DNA from: Dyella monticola | GTDB taxonomy: Bacteria > Pseudomonadota > Gammaproteobacteria > Xanthomonadales > Rhodanobacteraceae | Length of the DNA: 64,000 nucleotides | Assembly (NCBI RefSeq): GCF_003363155.1 | Contig: NZ_QRBE01000011.1 | Coordinates: forward strand, 116,123 to 180,122 | Reading direction: 5' to 3' | Shown here: positions 9,545 to 18,700 of the stretch, piece by piece | How positions within the stretch are numbered: position 1 is the first letter of the stretch | How the letters are laid out: each line of letters opens with the position of its first letter | Made by a program: the position numbers and the translations under genes | Notes under the pieces: model-generated | Database searches by the model: none | The model's input: the letters and a program-made list of their open reading frames with translations, nothing else | Told to the model about the DNA's origin: nothing

Positions 9545-10315
9545 TCATCCACCGTTTTGTCGATCCATAAGGGCCTGCCAGACACGGTCCAGGCCCGCAT
9601 CGACGGTTTTCCAGGCACCCTCTTCACCCATCACCTGACAAAAAAGTTCATTGATGCCACCGGGCGTGGCGTGCTCGTGCATCAACTCCTGGAAATCAGG
9701 ATCACGTCCTTTGAGTGATGAAGCGAGCTCCGCAAACATCGCTGCAACATAGTGTTGTGCCTGGGTGTGCGCGATCCCATGCGCGGCCAGCCAGTTGCTT
9801 ATCTGATGCATGTACAGGAAATGCGCGGCGAGGGTTGCTGTTGCCGCCGAATAGCGGTCGAACACCGTTTCATCCGCCACCTCGATCACACGACCGAGCC
9901 GGTTGAACAGGCTGCGTGCGGGCTCCGTCGCCGGATACAGCGGCGTGATGCCGCGCCGCGCCGAAACGGCTGGCAGCGGGATCGCTCGAACAATGTCCCG
10001 CACGGGTGGTGCGAGTTCCCGCAACGCTTTGATGGGAACACCGGCCAGCACGCTTATCAGGCTTTGATCCCTGAACGTGAGATCGGACATGACACGTCGC
10101 GCATCGACGGGCCGCACGCACAAAAGCACGACATCGGATTGGTCCACGAGCGCCTGATTGCTATCGGCGACGCGAACGTTTGGATACGTGGCATCAAGTT
10201 CCGCCACCGTTTTCGCGTTACGGGGCGAAAGCAGGATGGCCGGCGCGTCGCACCCTTCACTCAAGCCAGCAACGATGGCGGCACCGATCGCCCCGACTCC
10301 GATAACACCAAGCAT
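9545..10315 (-). CDS. pyrroline-5-carboxylate reductase-like NAD(P)-binding protein
   Basis: A 256-residue protein with an N-terminal Rossmann fold (GVIGVGAIGAAI, residues 3-14) and the P5C reductase layout: DVVLLCVRPVDARRVM (~60-75), SVLAGVPI (~87-95), and a helical C-terminal dimerisation domain containing TPGGINE (~222-228), the equivalent of the TPGGT substrate-binding motif of ProC. ProC makes proline from pyrroline-5-carboxylate with NADPH. The sequence differs from canonical ProC (for example ATPGGINEL), so it may be a paralogue with another imine substrate. It converges with the fucosidase. Confidence 0.82.
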   Translation of the reverse strand: MLGVIGVGAIGAAIVAGLSEGCDAPAILLSPRNAKTVAELDATYPNVRVADSNQALVDQSDVVLLCVRPVDARRVMSDLTFRDQSLISVLAGVPIKALRELAPPVRDIVRAIPLPAVSARRGITPLYPATEPARSLFNRLGRVIEVADETVFDRYSAATATLAAHFLYMHQISNWLAAHGIAHTQAQHYVAAMFAELASSLKGRDPDFQELMHEHATPGGINELFCQVMGEEGAWKTVDAGLDRVWQALMDRQNGG

Positions 10316-10411
10316 GGCGTGGGTTTCCTTGGGAAGTCATCAAACTTCACATGTCCCGGCGGTGGTGATCGCCTTGATACGCCGGCCCGATCGACTACGT
10401 GCGATAGTTGC

Positions 10412-10552
10412 TCACATCAAAGAGCGTACAAAATTCACGAAGGACGTTTCCTGAAAACGTTCCGCAATCAGAAAGACCACCCCCACGGCAACCAGGACAA
10501 ACAGCACAGCCTTACCAGCCCATCTGACCATTCTGCCGACTGTGATTTTCAT
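10412..10552 (-). CDS. 46-residue single-pass membrane protein, unknown
   Basis: Starts at ATG 10552 with AGGA six bases upstream. One strong transmembrane helix (~14-32, AVLFVLVAVGVVFLIAE) follows a short basic N terminus (MKITVGRMVRWAGK), predicting an N-in, C-out topology. It lies between the GNAT gene and the reductase, both on the same strand. No family recognised. Confidence 0.45.
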   Translation of the reverse strand: MKITVGRMVRWAGKAVLFVLVAVGVVFLIAERFQETSFVNFVRSLM

Positions 10553-10640
10553 CGTCCTGGCCGCCTTCCGATGAACTCTGCGCTGGGGTGACTGTTGACG
10601 ATGAAGGATAGCGCAGGTTCGCCGCTTCGCACTGACGGTT

Positions 10641-11123
10641 CTATGGGCCTGCCGCTGCGCATGGCGAACCATCCAGCGTTTTCGCCATTTCGGTGGTGCC
10701 GCTCCAGCACAGTCCCTGATACAGCGGCGTGCCTTTCTGGGTGGCATGCAAGACGGCGTAGTGAACACCGCGCCTGACAAACTCCGCTTCCGCCAGCTTC
10801 ATCAGCTCGCGCGCCAATCCGCGGTTTCTGTACTCCGGCTCGACAAAGACATTCAGAACGTATCCACGTTTATCCTGCGTCGGATGCTCTGGATGCGGCG
10901 GCCAGTCGATCAGCATCAGCCCGATCCCCGCCACCGGTACGCTATCGTCCATCAGCACGAAACCAAAATAGGAACCATCCACCAGACGGGGCTCGACCCA
11001 TGCGCGGAAATGCGCGGTCATGGGTAGCAACACCTCATCACTTCTGCCCGCATCCCGAAACATTTCTTCGCGGTGCCTGCAGACAAGATCCAGATCAGTG
11101 GGATGGAGCGTTCGAATGTCCAT
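10641..11123 (-). CDS. GNAT family N-acetyltransferase
   Basis: A 160-residue acetyl-CoA-dependent acyltransferase. The fold landmarks are MDIRTLHPTDLDLVCRH at the N terminus, the beta4 strand VLNVFVEPEYRNRGLARELM (~88-107) with the V/I-x-x-x-x-R-x-x-G-x-A acetyl-CoA pyrophosphate loop, and a C-terminal strand VHYAVLHATQKGTPLYQGLCW. The acceptor substrate cannot be deduced. Monocistronic by spacing. Confidence 0.85.
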   Translation of the reverse strand: MDIRTLHPTDLDLVCRHREEMFRDAGRSDEVLLPMTAHFRAWVEPRLVDGSYFGFVLMDDSVPVAGIGLMLIDWPPHPEHPTQDKRGYVLNVFVEPEYRNRGLARELMKLAEAEFVRRGVHYAVLHATQKGTPLYQGLCWSGTTEMAKTLDGSPCAAAGP

Positions 11124-11252
11124 GGTGATTCCGAGGTGACGAGGTACCGATACACGTAGCTTGACGACCTACCCCATGCTTTGTGAAGCACGGAATGGGT
11201 TCGGCAGGTGTCATACGTGGATGGTTCGTCACCAGCTACGCATCCATGGCAC

Positions 11253-11897
11253 TCACGACATGGGTGTTCTGGCGAACCACGCCTTCGTCGACTGACATAT
11301 TTCCAGGGCGCGCCGATAGCCTTCGCGCGCGCTGGTGCGGGCGATATACGCGCGCTCCGCCTCACCGAGCGGGACACGGCCGCCTCTTCGCGCCAACTCC
11401 AGCGCGTAGGTCACCGAGATGTCCGCGGCTGTGAAGGTCTCACCGGCAAGATAGGGCGTGCGTGCAAGCTGCCGGGTTACCAGGGTCAGGCGGCTTTCGA
11501 AAACGCTTAGCGCCTGGCCCGCACTCCAATTCTCCCGCTCGGACTCCGGCGCAAAATTGCGGGCACCAACGACGAAATAAACCGAAGCCGCGAGGCCCGC
11601 TTCACCCAGGTGCAGGAACTGCTGGTAGGCGGGGAAAGCCCGATCCTGCGGGTCGGGCGCGAGCGGCGTCGGGCCATAACGCGCCATCAGGTATTCCATG
11701 ATCGCAATGGACTCGACCATCGTGACGTCGCCATCCTGAATCACCGGAATGAAACCGGCGGGATTGATCGCCAGGAATTCCGGGTCGTTCTCGACGCCAG
11801 CCAGAAGATCCACCGGCCTCAGCCGGTATGCCAGCCCCATTTCCTCCAACAGCCAGACAACCCGGAAACCTCTTCCTTCGCCAAAGACGGTCATCAT
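11253..11897 (-). CDS. glutathione S-transferase family protein
   Basis: A 214-residue cytosolic GST. The thioredoxin-like N-terminal domain (~1-80) contains the cis-proline segment INPAGFIPVIQDGD and the glutathione-binding VESIAIMEYLMARYG. The helical C-terminal domain has the GST capping motif around TFTAADISVTYALELA (~153-168). The start region MMTVFGEGRGFRVVW lacks the classical Ser/Tyr pair at position 8, so the activating residue is not certain. Substrate unknown; likely stress or xenobiotic handling. It is divergent from the BlaI operon. Confidence 0.88.
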   Translation of the reverse strand: MMTVFGEGRGFRVVWLLEEMGLAYRLRPVDLLAGVENDPEFLAINPAGFIPVIQDGDVTMVESIAIMEYLMARYGPTPLAPDPQDRAFPAYQQFLHLGEAGLAASVYFVVGARNFAPESERENWSAGQALSVFESRLTLVTRQLARTPYLAGETFTAADISVTYALELARRGGRVPLGEAERAYIARTSAREGYRRALEICQSTKAWFARTPMS

Positions 11898-12063
11898 CGT
11901 TCGTCATCCTTCTTTGCTTCGGCCTTATCGACCCCCAATCGGAGAGACGAACGGGAGTTTCGAAAATCGACATGGCCAGGAGGACCCTCATTCCCGTGCC
12001 TTGCTCAACCACGCGACCTTTTATCACGCCCGCCCTCATGCCATCCGCCCGGCAGGCGATCGA

Positions 12064-12083
12064 TCAACTATTTCCATAGTTGA
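12064..12083 (+). promoter_or_regulatory. BlaI-type operator 1
   Basis: Perfect inverted repeat TCAACTAT-TTCC-ATAGTTGA (8-nt arms, 4-nt spacer), 55 bases before the BlaI start. It overlaps the proposed -35 box TTGACA at 12080-12085. BlaI/MecI repressors bind dyads of this size and position. Assignment to this repressor is by location and symmetry. Confidence 0.75.
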
Positions 12084-12107
12084 CAAGCGGAAAGTTTCGA
12101 GTATCTA
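12080..12107 (+). promoter_or_regulatory. candidate promoter of the blaI-blaR1 operon
   Basis: TTGACA (12080-12085), a 16-nt spacer, then TATCTA (12102-12107). Both boxes overlap the flanking operators, which would give direct repression and autoregulation. Transcription would start near 12114. Confidence 0.55.
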
Positions 12108-12123
12108 CTATATCCATAGTTGA
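12104..12123 (+). promoter_or_regulatory. BlaI-type operator 2
   Basis: TCTACTAT-ATCC-ATAGTTGA, the same dyad with one mismatch, centred exactly 40 bases after operator 1 (nearly four helical turns, so on the same DNA face). Its last bases include the ATG at 12123, which argues that the real start codon of the repressor is the next one, at 12138. Confidence 0.7.
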
Positions 12124-12137
12124 TGAGCGGGTGGCCC

Positions 12138-12515
12138 ATGAAGATTTCCCTCACCGATCGCGAAGCGGATGTCATGCAGGCGCTGTGGGATCACGGACCC
12201 TCGCTGGTCGCCGAAGTGCGCGAACAACTGAGCGACCCGCTCGCCTATACGACGGTGCTCACCGTGCTGCGCACGCTCGAAGGCAAAGGATATGTAGGAC
12301 ACGAAGAAGAGGGCCGCGGACATCGCTACTTTGCCAGCGTCAAGCAGCAGGCGGCGCGGAAGAACGCGGTGCAACACCTGACCGACAAGCTGTTCAAGGG
12401 ATCGACGGAGTTGCTTTTTTCACACCTGGTGTCCGAGCAAAAGCTCAGCCCCGAGCAGATCCGCCGCATGCGGCAACTGCTGGCCGAACGTTCCGACAAG
12501 AAGGAGCCGCGATGA
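12138..12515 (+). CDS. BlaI/MecI/CopY family transcriptional repressor
   Basis: A 125-residue winged-helix repressor. The start ATG 12138 follows GGGTGG and lies downstream of operator 2; ATG 12123 lies inside that operator and has no ribosome-binding site. The N-terminal domain (LTDREADVMQALWDHGPSLV, then YTTVLTVLRTLEGKGYVGHE) is the BlaI DNA-binding winged helix, and the C-terminal part (~75-120) the dimerisation helices that are cleaved in homologues after antibiotic sensing. It overlaps the BlaR1-like gene by ATGA, so the two are translationally coupled. Confidence 0.92.
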   Translation: MKISLTDREADVMQALWDHGPSLVAEVREQLSDPLAYTTVLTVLRTLEGKGYVGHEEEGRGHRYFASVKQQAARKNAVQHLTDKLFKGSTELLFSHLVSEQKLSPEQIRRMRQLLAERSDKKEPR

Positions 12516-14077
12516 TTGCCTGGATGATGTATGTCGTTCTGGTCACGCTTACGCTGAGCGCTGCAGCGCTTGCGGCCGAGCGTGCGGCGAAAGTGCGTCG
12601 TGCGACGACACGCTGGGTGTGGGTGGCCGCGTTGGCGGGCTCGTTGGTGCTGCCGACGGTGATTCCCACCGCGTCGATTCCACTCCCGGCTGCGCTCACG
12701 TCCAGAGCGACGTCGACGTCGATCGTTCTGCGCGACGCGACATCGATACCGATGCCGCTGGCGCTGCTGGATTTTGAAATTACCCAGCCCTATGCGACAT
12801 CCGCCCGGATCGATACGCTGGTGCGCGATATGTGGCTGGCGGCATCGGTGCTGATGTCGCTGGTCCTCCTGCTGGGCGCCACGCTGCTGCATCGACGCAA
12901 GCGCGGCTGGCGCCAGGGACAACTATGCGGCGAGCGTGTCCTGGTCGCGCCCGACGCGGGTCCGGCCGTGGTCGGCCTAGTGCGCTCGCGCATCGTTGTA
13001 CCTGTGTGGTTGCTGCAGGCGGGCGAGGAGCAGCAACAATGCACGATCGCCCATGAGCGCTCGCATTTGCATGCACGCGACCCGCAGCTTGTTGCGCTTG
13101 CTTTGCTGCTGCTGGCGCTGATGCCCTGGAACGCGCCGCTGTGGTGGCAGTTTCGCCGCCTGCGTCGCGCGATCGAGGTGGATTGCGATGCCCGCGTTCT
13201 GCGCAGCGGGCGTGATATCGGCGCGTATTGCGAAACGCTGATCCAGGTGGGCCAGCGCCAGTCCCATCATATCGGTGTGGTACCGGCGATGTCCGATTCG
13301 GCATCGTTTCTGGAATGGCGCATCCGGCACATGCTGCGCAAGCCGAAAAAGTGGGCGCGCGCATCGGCAGCAGCACTGATATGCGTTTCGCTGGGCATCG
13401 CGGCCTTTGCGGCACAGGTAACGCCACCCGGCGCCGGCCAGCAGAACGCTGGCGCCACGGTCGTGCTGAGCGACGTCACGCTCGATCGCTACACGGGCTT
13501 CTACCAGATCAGCCCTATTTCTCTCATCACCGTGACGCGTGCCGGCAACGGTCTTACCGTCAGCATCAGCGGGCAGATCGCGGCGCCGCAGCCGCTGCAT
13601 ATCGTTCCCCTCGATAAGACCCGGTTCGCCATCGAGGGAATGAGTACCGCCACCGTGCACTTCATCACGGACGCCCATGGCAACGCCTCGCGACTGATCG
13701 CCACCCAGAACGGACGCGATGTGCTGGACCAACCGCGCGTCGACGAGGCCGCTGCCGACCGAATCAATGCTGCGCTCGCAGCCCGCATCAAAGCGCAGAA
13801 ACCGTTCCCGGGCAGCGAGCAGGCGTTGCGACTATTGCTTAGCGATCCGGTGAGCGGCGCCGGCATGAGTGACGACCTGGCCCGGATACGTACTGAACAA
13901 AGGGCGTCGAGGGAGAAATATCTCGCCGACCTGGGACAGGTCGAGTCTTATACGTTCATCGGCGTCAGCAAATTCGGCTCGGATACCTATCTCGTCAAGC
14001 GCCAGCACGGTACGGAAACGGTGCTGCTGGTGCTCGACGATAAAGGAACCTTGGTAAGCGCGTTCCGGCACCGCTGA
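12512..14077 (+). CDS. BlaR1-type M56 membrane zinc metallopeptidase
   Basis: A 521-residue integral membrane protease. The start ATG 12512 overlaps the repressor stop. Hydrophobic helices lie at ~1-20, ~30-47, ~108-128, ~200-215 and ~285-305. The gluzincin motif HERSH is at residues 181-185, followed by EVDCDARVL, which supplies the downstream metal-ligand region. In the BlaR1 family, beta-lactam binding to an extracellular domain activates the protease and removes BlaI. Here the C-terminal ~200 residues after the last helix do not show the SxxK/KTG penicillin-binding motifs of BlaR1; they begin VVLSDVTLDRYTGFYQIS and are of an unrecognised beta-rich type. The inducing signal is therefore probably not a beta-lactam bound in the usual way. 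Confidence 0.88.
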   Translation: MIAWMMYVVLVTLTLSAAALAAERAAKVRRATTRWVWVAALAGSLVLPTVIPTASIPLPAALTSRATSTSIVLRDATSIPMPLALLDFEITQPYATSARIDTLVRDMWLAASVLMSLVLLLGATLLHRRKRGWRQGQLCGERVLVAPDAGPAVVGLVRSRIVVPVWLLQAGEEQQQCTIAHERSHLHARDPQLVALALLLLALMPWNAPLWWQFRRLRRAIEVDCDARVLRSGRDIGAYCETLIQVGQRQSHHIGVVPAMSDSASFLEWRIRHMLRKPKKWARASAAALICVSLGIAAFAAQVTPPGAGQQNAGATVVLSDVTLDRYTGFYQISPISLITVTRAGNGLTVSISGQIAAPQPLHIVPLDKTRFAIEGMSTATVHFITDAHGNASRLIATQNGRDVLDQPRVDEAAADRINAALAARIKAQKPFPGSEQALRLLLSDPVSGAGMSDDLARIRTEQRASREKYLADLGQVESYTFIGVSKFGSDTYLVKRQHGTETVLLVLDDKGTLVSAFRHR

Positions 14078-14214
14078 ATCACGTCACTGCCGGTCTGCAG
14101 CGATGGCTTCCTTGGTCATGCTGACTGCGTTGCACGCATCCGATTCACTTGCCGCGATTTCCGGATCGCCGCAACAGGGATCCTGCGCCTGTTTTCCTTA
14201 CGAGGATTGATGAC

Positions 14215-15306
14215 ATGAAACGTACCGCGGCACGCTACGCAACCTTCGCGCTGCTTGGCTGTCTGGCATGGGCAGCATGCATCGGCTCGCGGCCGGCGTG
14301 CGCGGCCGAGCTCACGCCCGGCACTCACGCCGGTACGCTGCAGGGCGCGCTCTATCGCATCGATGTCCCCGCGCACTGGAACGGCGACCTGGTGATGCTG
14401 ATGCATGGCTATCAGCCTGTGGGCGCGCGCATCACCACGCCGATGACGGCCGCCGATACCACGTCCGATTTTCTCAAGCTGGGCTATGCCGTCGCGCAAA
14501 GCCAATATGCGTCGCAAGGCTGGGCGGTAGGCGATGCCATCGCCGACAATGAACGGCTGCGGCAGTATTTCATTCACACGTACGGCCGCCCTGCCCACAC
14601 CTACCTCTACGGCTTCTCGCTGGGCAGCCTGGAGACGCTGGCAAGCATCGAGCGCTATCCGCATGCCTACACCGGCGCGTTGGCCAAGTGCGCCGTCGCC
14701 GTCTCGACACCCGAGTTCATCGCGCGCGCCGTCGTCACCCCACTGGTGGCCTTCGATGCGCTGATTCCCGGCGTGCTGCCGGATCTGGCGGCGCCGGACT
14801 CGCCACCATTCATTCCGCCGAAGGTGTTCGCCAAGGCCTTGCAAGTGCACCCGCAGGAGGCTGCTCTACTGGAAAAGCGCCTGCAGGAACCAGGCACGCT
14901 ACCGCTGTCGCTCTATTACATGGCGCTGCGCGAGCTGGAGCGGCGCGCAGGTGGCATGCCGGTCGATAACCGCAACACCGTCTATCACGGATTCGGCGAC
15001 GACGTGGCCTTCAACCGCCGCGTGCATCGCTATGCCGGCTCGCCCGTCGCCATGGCCTATGTCCGGCGCAACGGCACCTTGACCGGCCGCATCGACGTGC
15101 CGCTGGTCATGCAGTGGAATAACTCCGATCCAACCATCCCCGAGCGATTTCATTCCATCTATCCCGAGCAGGTGCGTGCGGCCGGTCGTGGCAAATGGCT
15201 GACGGTGCTCCCACCGGTCGGTAGCGGACACTGCAACTTCACCGACGTGCAGACCATTGCGGCGTTCAACACGCTCGTGAGCAAGGCGAGCAATGGGAAG
15301 CACTGA
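14215..15306 (+). CDS. secreted alpha/beta hydrolase
   Basis: A 363-residue protein starting at ATG 14215 after GAGG. A signal peptide covers residues 1-32 (hydrophobic segment YATFALLGCLAWAACIG, then ACAAEL). The mature part shows an alpha/beta-hydrolase start strand with LVMLMHGYQ, the nucleophile elbow YGFSLGSLETLAS and a late His in GSGHCNF (~345). Substrate unknown; esterases or proteases of this kind act in the periplasm. It is 137 bases after the blaR1-like gene and may belong to the same response, though this is not shown. Confidence 0.78.
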   Translation: MKRTAARYATFALLGCLAWAACIGSRPACAAELTPGTHAGTLQGALYRIDVPAHWNGDLVMLMHGYQPVGARITTPMTAADTTSDFLKLGYAVAQSQYASQGWAVGDAIADNERLRQYFIHTYGRPAHTYLYGFSLGSLETLASIERYPHAYTGALAKCAVAVSTPEFIARAVVTPLVAFDALIPGVLPDLAAPDSPPFIPPKVFAKALQVHPQEAALLEKRLQEPGTLPLSLYYMALRELERRAGGMPVDNRNTVYHGFGDDVAFNRRVHRYAGSPVAMAYVRRNGTLTGRIDVPLVMQWNNSDPTIPERFHSIYPEQVRAAGRGKWLTVLPPVGSGHCNFTDVQTIAAFNTLVSKASNGKH

Positions 15307-15367
15307 TGCAAGCGGATCGCACGGCGGTCCATGGCGTCGCGCAATAATCCTGCAAACCTGGCCTGCT

Positions 15368-15628
15368 CTACTCGTCGCCGGTTTGTCGTTGCGCGTTCAA
15401 CGTATACGCGCCAGCACGCTCCAGGAACGCGATCGTCTCTTCGAATATCTGTGGTACCGAGGACGGTAGATCAGCTTGCCGTTTGAAGGCCTCGAAGTCG
15501 CCTTTGGCGCCAAGCAGGAGATCGTCAATCAGGCCCGGTTCTTTCTGATCCATGCGCTGCAAAAGGCTCAGCAGGATGTATGAACAGGCGTACGCCTTGG
15601 CATCGGTCTTGGTGAAATCCTTTGACAT
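15368..15628 (-). CDS. hypothetical protein, 86 aa
   Basis: A small, soluble, largely helical protein (MSKDFTKTDAKAYACSYILL at the start, acidic C terminus ending RQTGDE). No signal peptide, membrane segment or known domain is seen. It sits between the hydrolase and the RND permease. Confidence 0.55.
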   Translation of the reverse strand: MSKDFTKTDAKAYACSYILLSLLQRMDQKEPGLIDDLLLGAKGDFEAFKRQADLPSSVPQIFEETIAFLERAGAYTLNAQRQTGDE

Positions 15629-15743
15629 CGGTACATCCCCAGTGAGTGACGCGGGGACGGTACGATGCGGGCTATCTCATTTCAATGCTGTGGCTTGCGA
15701 CAGAAACCAACCAGCACCGATCGAGTTCAAGACGAACGCGAAG

Positions 15744-18700
15744 CTACGTTCGCGCGGTGCGCCCCTTCAGGGCAGCGTAGAGCACGGGCATCACCAGCAG
15801 GACCAGCGGCACCTGCACCAGCATCCCCGCAATGATCGCGACCGCGAGCGGTTGCTGCATCTGGGAGCCTGCACCCAAGGCCAAGGCCAGCGGAAGCAAG
15901 GTCAAAATGGCCGCCAGCGTGGACATCAAGATCGGGCGAGTCCGGTGCTGAGCCGCTGCAAGCAGCGCTTCATGCAACGGCACTTCGGAGGCGACATTTT
16001 CCACTTCCGAGAAATAGAAAATCGCCACTTCGGTGACGATGCCGACGATCATCGTCATGCCCATCATGGCGGAAATGTTGAGCTCGATACCGGTGACCCA
16101 CAAGCCGACAAATACCGCGCCAATGGCCAGCATGGGCATGACCAGGATCGATGCGGCAACACGGAAGCTCTCGTACAAGAACAACAGTAACGTGAACACC
16201 AGCGCGATGGCGGCGAGCAGCACGATGGTGAGGCCACGAAAGGCTTCCTGCTGCTGCTGATACAAACCGCCCAACTGGTAATACATGCCCCGGGGCAACA
16301 AGCCCGGTTCGGCCAGCATGGTTTTGACGTCCGCCACCGTCGCGCCCATGCTCCGCCCAGCGATACGCCCGGTGACCGCCACCATGCGCTTGAGATTGTT
16401 GCGCGTGATTTCCGGCTGGCCCTGCACGACGTGCAACGTGGCGATCTGCGACAGCGGGAACAGATGGCCATCCGCTGCGCGGATGGACAACGCCGACACC
16501 TGTTCCAGATGGCGATAAGCCGTGACCGGCAAACGCACTCGCACACCCACCACTTTGCCTGCAGCGGGCAATTGGGCCGCAACCGTGCCATCGATCGCGG
16601 CCGCGACCTGATCGGTGACAGCCTGTGGATCAAGACCCTCTAGCGCAGCCTTGGCCGGGTCCACCGTCATGGTCAGCGCGTCGCCCGCGGGATTGATGCC
16701 ATTGAGCACACCGTTCACGCCCTTGATCTTGCCCAGCGCGTCGGCGACACGTGCGGCGGTGTCGTTGAGTTCGTTGGCATTGTCGCTATAAAGCTGGATT
16801 TCGATGGGTTCGGGCACGGCGATCAGGTCGCCGATCATGTCTTCCATCAGCTGCGCCACGTCGACGTCCAGACCCGGCACGTTTTCCTCGACCTGCGTGC
16901 GAATGCCATTCATCACCGTGTCGGTCGACGGACGCGACCCCTGTTTGAGGCGAACGAAAATGTCGCCCGTGTTCGCTTCCGTCAACCAATCGCCCAACTG
17001 CAACCCGGTACGGCGGGAATAGGTATCCACATAGGGATTGGCGCGGATGATGCTCTCGACCTGATTGAGAAGGCGCCCGGTTTCTTCGAGCGATGTGCCA
17101 GGTTTGGAGACGTAATCCAGGGTAAAGCCGCCCTCGTCCATGGCGGGCATGAAACCGGTGCCCACGCGGCTGTAGGCCAGCGCGCCCAAACCAAGCAGTG
17201 GCAACACCAGCACAAGCACCCAGAGCGGACGTTTCAGCCAGCGCTGCAAGACCTTTTCATAAGCATGGATGAGTCGCTGCGACGCGCGACTTGGCGCGTG
17301 ATCGGCGATGTGTTTGCGGTCGAGCCATTGCTCCGACAGCAACGGCACGACAATCCATGTCAGCAGATACGAGATGACCAGCGCGCTGGCCATGGTGAGC
17401 GACAAGGCTTTGAAGAACGCGCCAGTAATCCCGGTGAGAAACGCCAAGGGCAGGAAGATCACCACCGTGGCAGCGCTGGAACCGCTGAGTGGCCGTGTGA
17501 ATTCCCAGGCGGCGTGCGCAATGCGTTCGCGCACCTCGCCCGAGGTATCGCGCAGGCGTCGCATGATGTGCTCGAGCATGACGATCACGTCATCGATGAT
17601 CAGACCCACCGCAGCGGCCATGCCACCCAAGGTCATCATGTTGAAGCTCATCCCGAGCATGCGCAGCAGCAGCACCGTGATGGTCAGGACAGCCGGCACC
17701 ACGAGCATGGCGACGAAAATCACCCGCGTATTGCGTAGAAAAACGAACAGCACCACGCCGGCCAGAGCGATGCCGATCAGAATGGCATCGCGCACGCTGG
17801 CCGCCGCGCCGGTCACCAGTTGCGACTGGTCGTACCAGTTGGCGATCTGGACGCCCGTCGGCATTTGCGGCGCGTAATCGTGCAAGCGCTGCTTCACGTC
17901 GCGCGCGATCTGCACGCTGTTGCCGTCGGCCTGCTGGAAGATCTGCAGCAACACCGCATCCTGGCCATCGGCCGTAACACGAATCCATTGCGGGACGTGA
18001 CTGAGCGTAACGTCCGCAATGTCGCCCAGGCGTACGATGCCATGGTTATCCGCACGTACGACGATGTCGCGCAAGGCGGCTACGGTGCCGGGCTGATTGT
18101 CGGCGAGCAGCAGATATAACTTGTAGTGATCGGAGACGTGACCCATCGCCTGGATGGTCGCCGCGCGGGTGACGGCGGTCGCAACGTCGGGCAGGCTGAG
18201 ATCCAGCGCGCGCAACTTCTCCGGATCCACATCCGCGTGGAACTCCGCCACCTCGCCACCCTGCACGCTTACATGCGCAACGCCTTGCACACTGCTGAGC
18301 AGCGGGCGCAATTGGTACTGCGCGATGTCGTAAAGCGCGCTCGGCGACACCGTGTGGGAACGCAGGCTATAGGCCAGCATTGGAAATGCCGTGGGGTCCA
18401 TGCGCCGACTAGTAAGTAGCGTGCCCGCCGGCAATTCGGGCAGCACTTGGCTGGCGGCTCCATTCACGTCGCTCAAGGCGCGACTCATGTCCGTGCCCCA
18501 GTCGAAGGTCACCGCAATGTCGGCGCTGCCACGGCTGGTGGTCGAACGCACATCACGTACGCCCGGCACACGTCGCAAGGCATCCTCAATCGGCGTCGTG
18601 ACCTCGATCGCCATCTGGTCCGCAGGGCGATCGCCCGCATCGAGCGAAAGTTGCACGCGGGGGAACGCCACGTTTGGAAACAGCGCGACCGGCATGTACA

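Noticed and set aside
12080..12511. In-frame upstream extension of the BlaR1 frame
   Set aside because: Overlaps the entire BlaI gene and operators in another frame; the real start is the ATGA at 12512.
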